Source: Lepturacanthus savala
Lineage: Eukaryota > Chordata > Actinopteri > Scombriformes > Trichiuridae
Reading direction: 5' to 3'
Length of the DNA stretch: 64,000 bases
Assembly: GCA_030544235.1 (NCBI GenBank)
Contig: CM060466.1
Span: forward strand, 24,251,075-24,315,074
Made by a program: the position numbers and the translations under genes
The notes under the pieces: model-generated
What the model was told of the DNA's origin: nothing
Databases searched by the model: none
Seen by the model: only the letters and a program-made list of their open reading frames with translations
Shown: piece by piece, positions 1 through 64,000 of the stretch
How positions within the stretch are numbered: the stretch's first letter is position 1
How the letters are laid out: each line of letters opens with the position of its first letter

Positions 1-822
1 TATTCAGTCATTAAATTGTTATAAGACTCAATACCAGGATAGGTATCATGAATACCATCAAATATCAGTCACTAAACTCTCATACTCAGATATATGAGGA
101 TATATAGAGGGTTTATGCTTAGAGTGATGAGTTATCCATCCATTTTCTATATCTGTTTATTCCTCACTAGGGTCAGGGGGATGTGTTAGCACCAATGTCA
201 GTGTAATTCAAGCGAGAGTAATGAGTTATGTTTCAGTAAAATGGTGTGGACGACTTTTATGGTTGAGGAATGTTTACAGCTGATATTGAATCCAGTTCAG
301 AGGAAGAGACCCTGTGGATAGTCGTTCTTCTCTTTGTTCCTCAGAAGGAAATAGGTCAACATTCTTAGAGGGCTTTATGTATAAATATCAATATGTAAAT
401 ACATATATGTTCAGCAAAACAAGGAGCTGCATTTCTTTGCTGTCTTAAAAGTCTGTAAATGTGTGTTTGGCAGCTGTTTGTGCAGCCTGAATGTCTGGTG
501 TTTAAATTTAGACTGGCCTACTCTGAAAAGTGAGATAGAATAAGAAGATCTGTTTCCCATAAAAAAGCTTTGAACCCTCTTCATGAATCAGTTTGTCAAC
601 CATATCAAATAAACTCCTATGAGGAACATAATATTAATAATATTCTACATCCATTTTTTATATAATTTTTAATTGTTTATGAATCCACCCAAACTGGTAA
701 ATTTGTACATATAAAATATACATCACACTCACCAAAAAACAAAACATCCCATTACAAAAATTAACACAAAATAATGTTTTACTGCCTCTAATATTGTTTT
801 CAATCTGTCTTTATCTCTCTAG
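1..822. other. intron upstream of first visible exon
   Basis: AT-rich non-coding sequence ending in a pyrimidine-rich acceptor (tctctctag at 822). The initiator exon or exons of the gene must lie further upstream. I see no exon or recognisable repeat here. Confidence 0.8.

Positions 823-64000
<63,178 letters not shown>

Overview
The window is vertebrate genomic DNA, almost certainly from a teleost fish. It holds the 3' four-fifths of one plus-strand gene: ankyrin-2 (ankyrin-B, ank2; the ank2a/ank2b paralogue cannot be decided here). The evidence is the exon-by-exon translation, which follows vertebrate ankyrin-2 rather than ankyrin-1 or -3 (for example VTEKHKLNVPETMTE and GEDTMTGDGGEYL after the ANK repeats), short GT-AG introns, and fish-type MITE and SINE-like repeats. 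The gene begins upstream of the window and does not end inside it.

Layout. 823-15527: 21 exons encode all 24 ANK repeats (membrane-protein binding). 15655-16981: linker exons. 17332-17367: a probable 36-nt alternative microexon. 18398-22423: the ZU5N-ZU5C-UPA spectrin-binding core, with the DAR motif intact. 22520-22670: two small acidic exons. 24449-31507: a 7,059-nt neuronal-type giant exon (2,353 codons), frame-symmetric so it can be skipped. 32188-33194: death domain and the start of the C-terminal regulatory region. Introns hold microsatellites, three probable mobile-element remnants and a candidate alternative first exon at 5243.

The unusual part is 33444-64000. The exon after the death-domain region does not have to stop at its good splice donor (33523). 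The same reading frame continues, with no stop codon found, for at least 30,557 nt to the end of the window, more than 10,180 codons. From 35668 onward this is a two-level coding repeat: 72-codon (216-bp) modules in blocks of 1, 2, 4, 5 or 6, separated by a 187-codon (561-bp) spacer. There are 18 module blocks and 82 modules in the window, and every spacing keeps the frame. Modules are full of S/T-P sites beside acidic residues (SPDSP, FTPES, ESPQS, SDWE, SDFE).

If all exons were joined, the part of the protein visible here would exceed 14,100 residues (about 1.5 MDa). A reasonable inference is that one locus can make ordinary ankyrin-B, a classic giant ankyrin-B with the central giant exon, and forms with an extremely long, phosphorylation-prone C-terminal tail. 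Drosophila Ank2-L/XL carries its giant extensions in the same place. Transcription of the mega-exon and the true copy number of the array are not shown by this sequence alone.
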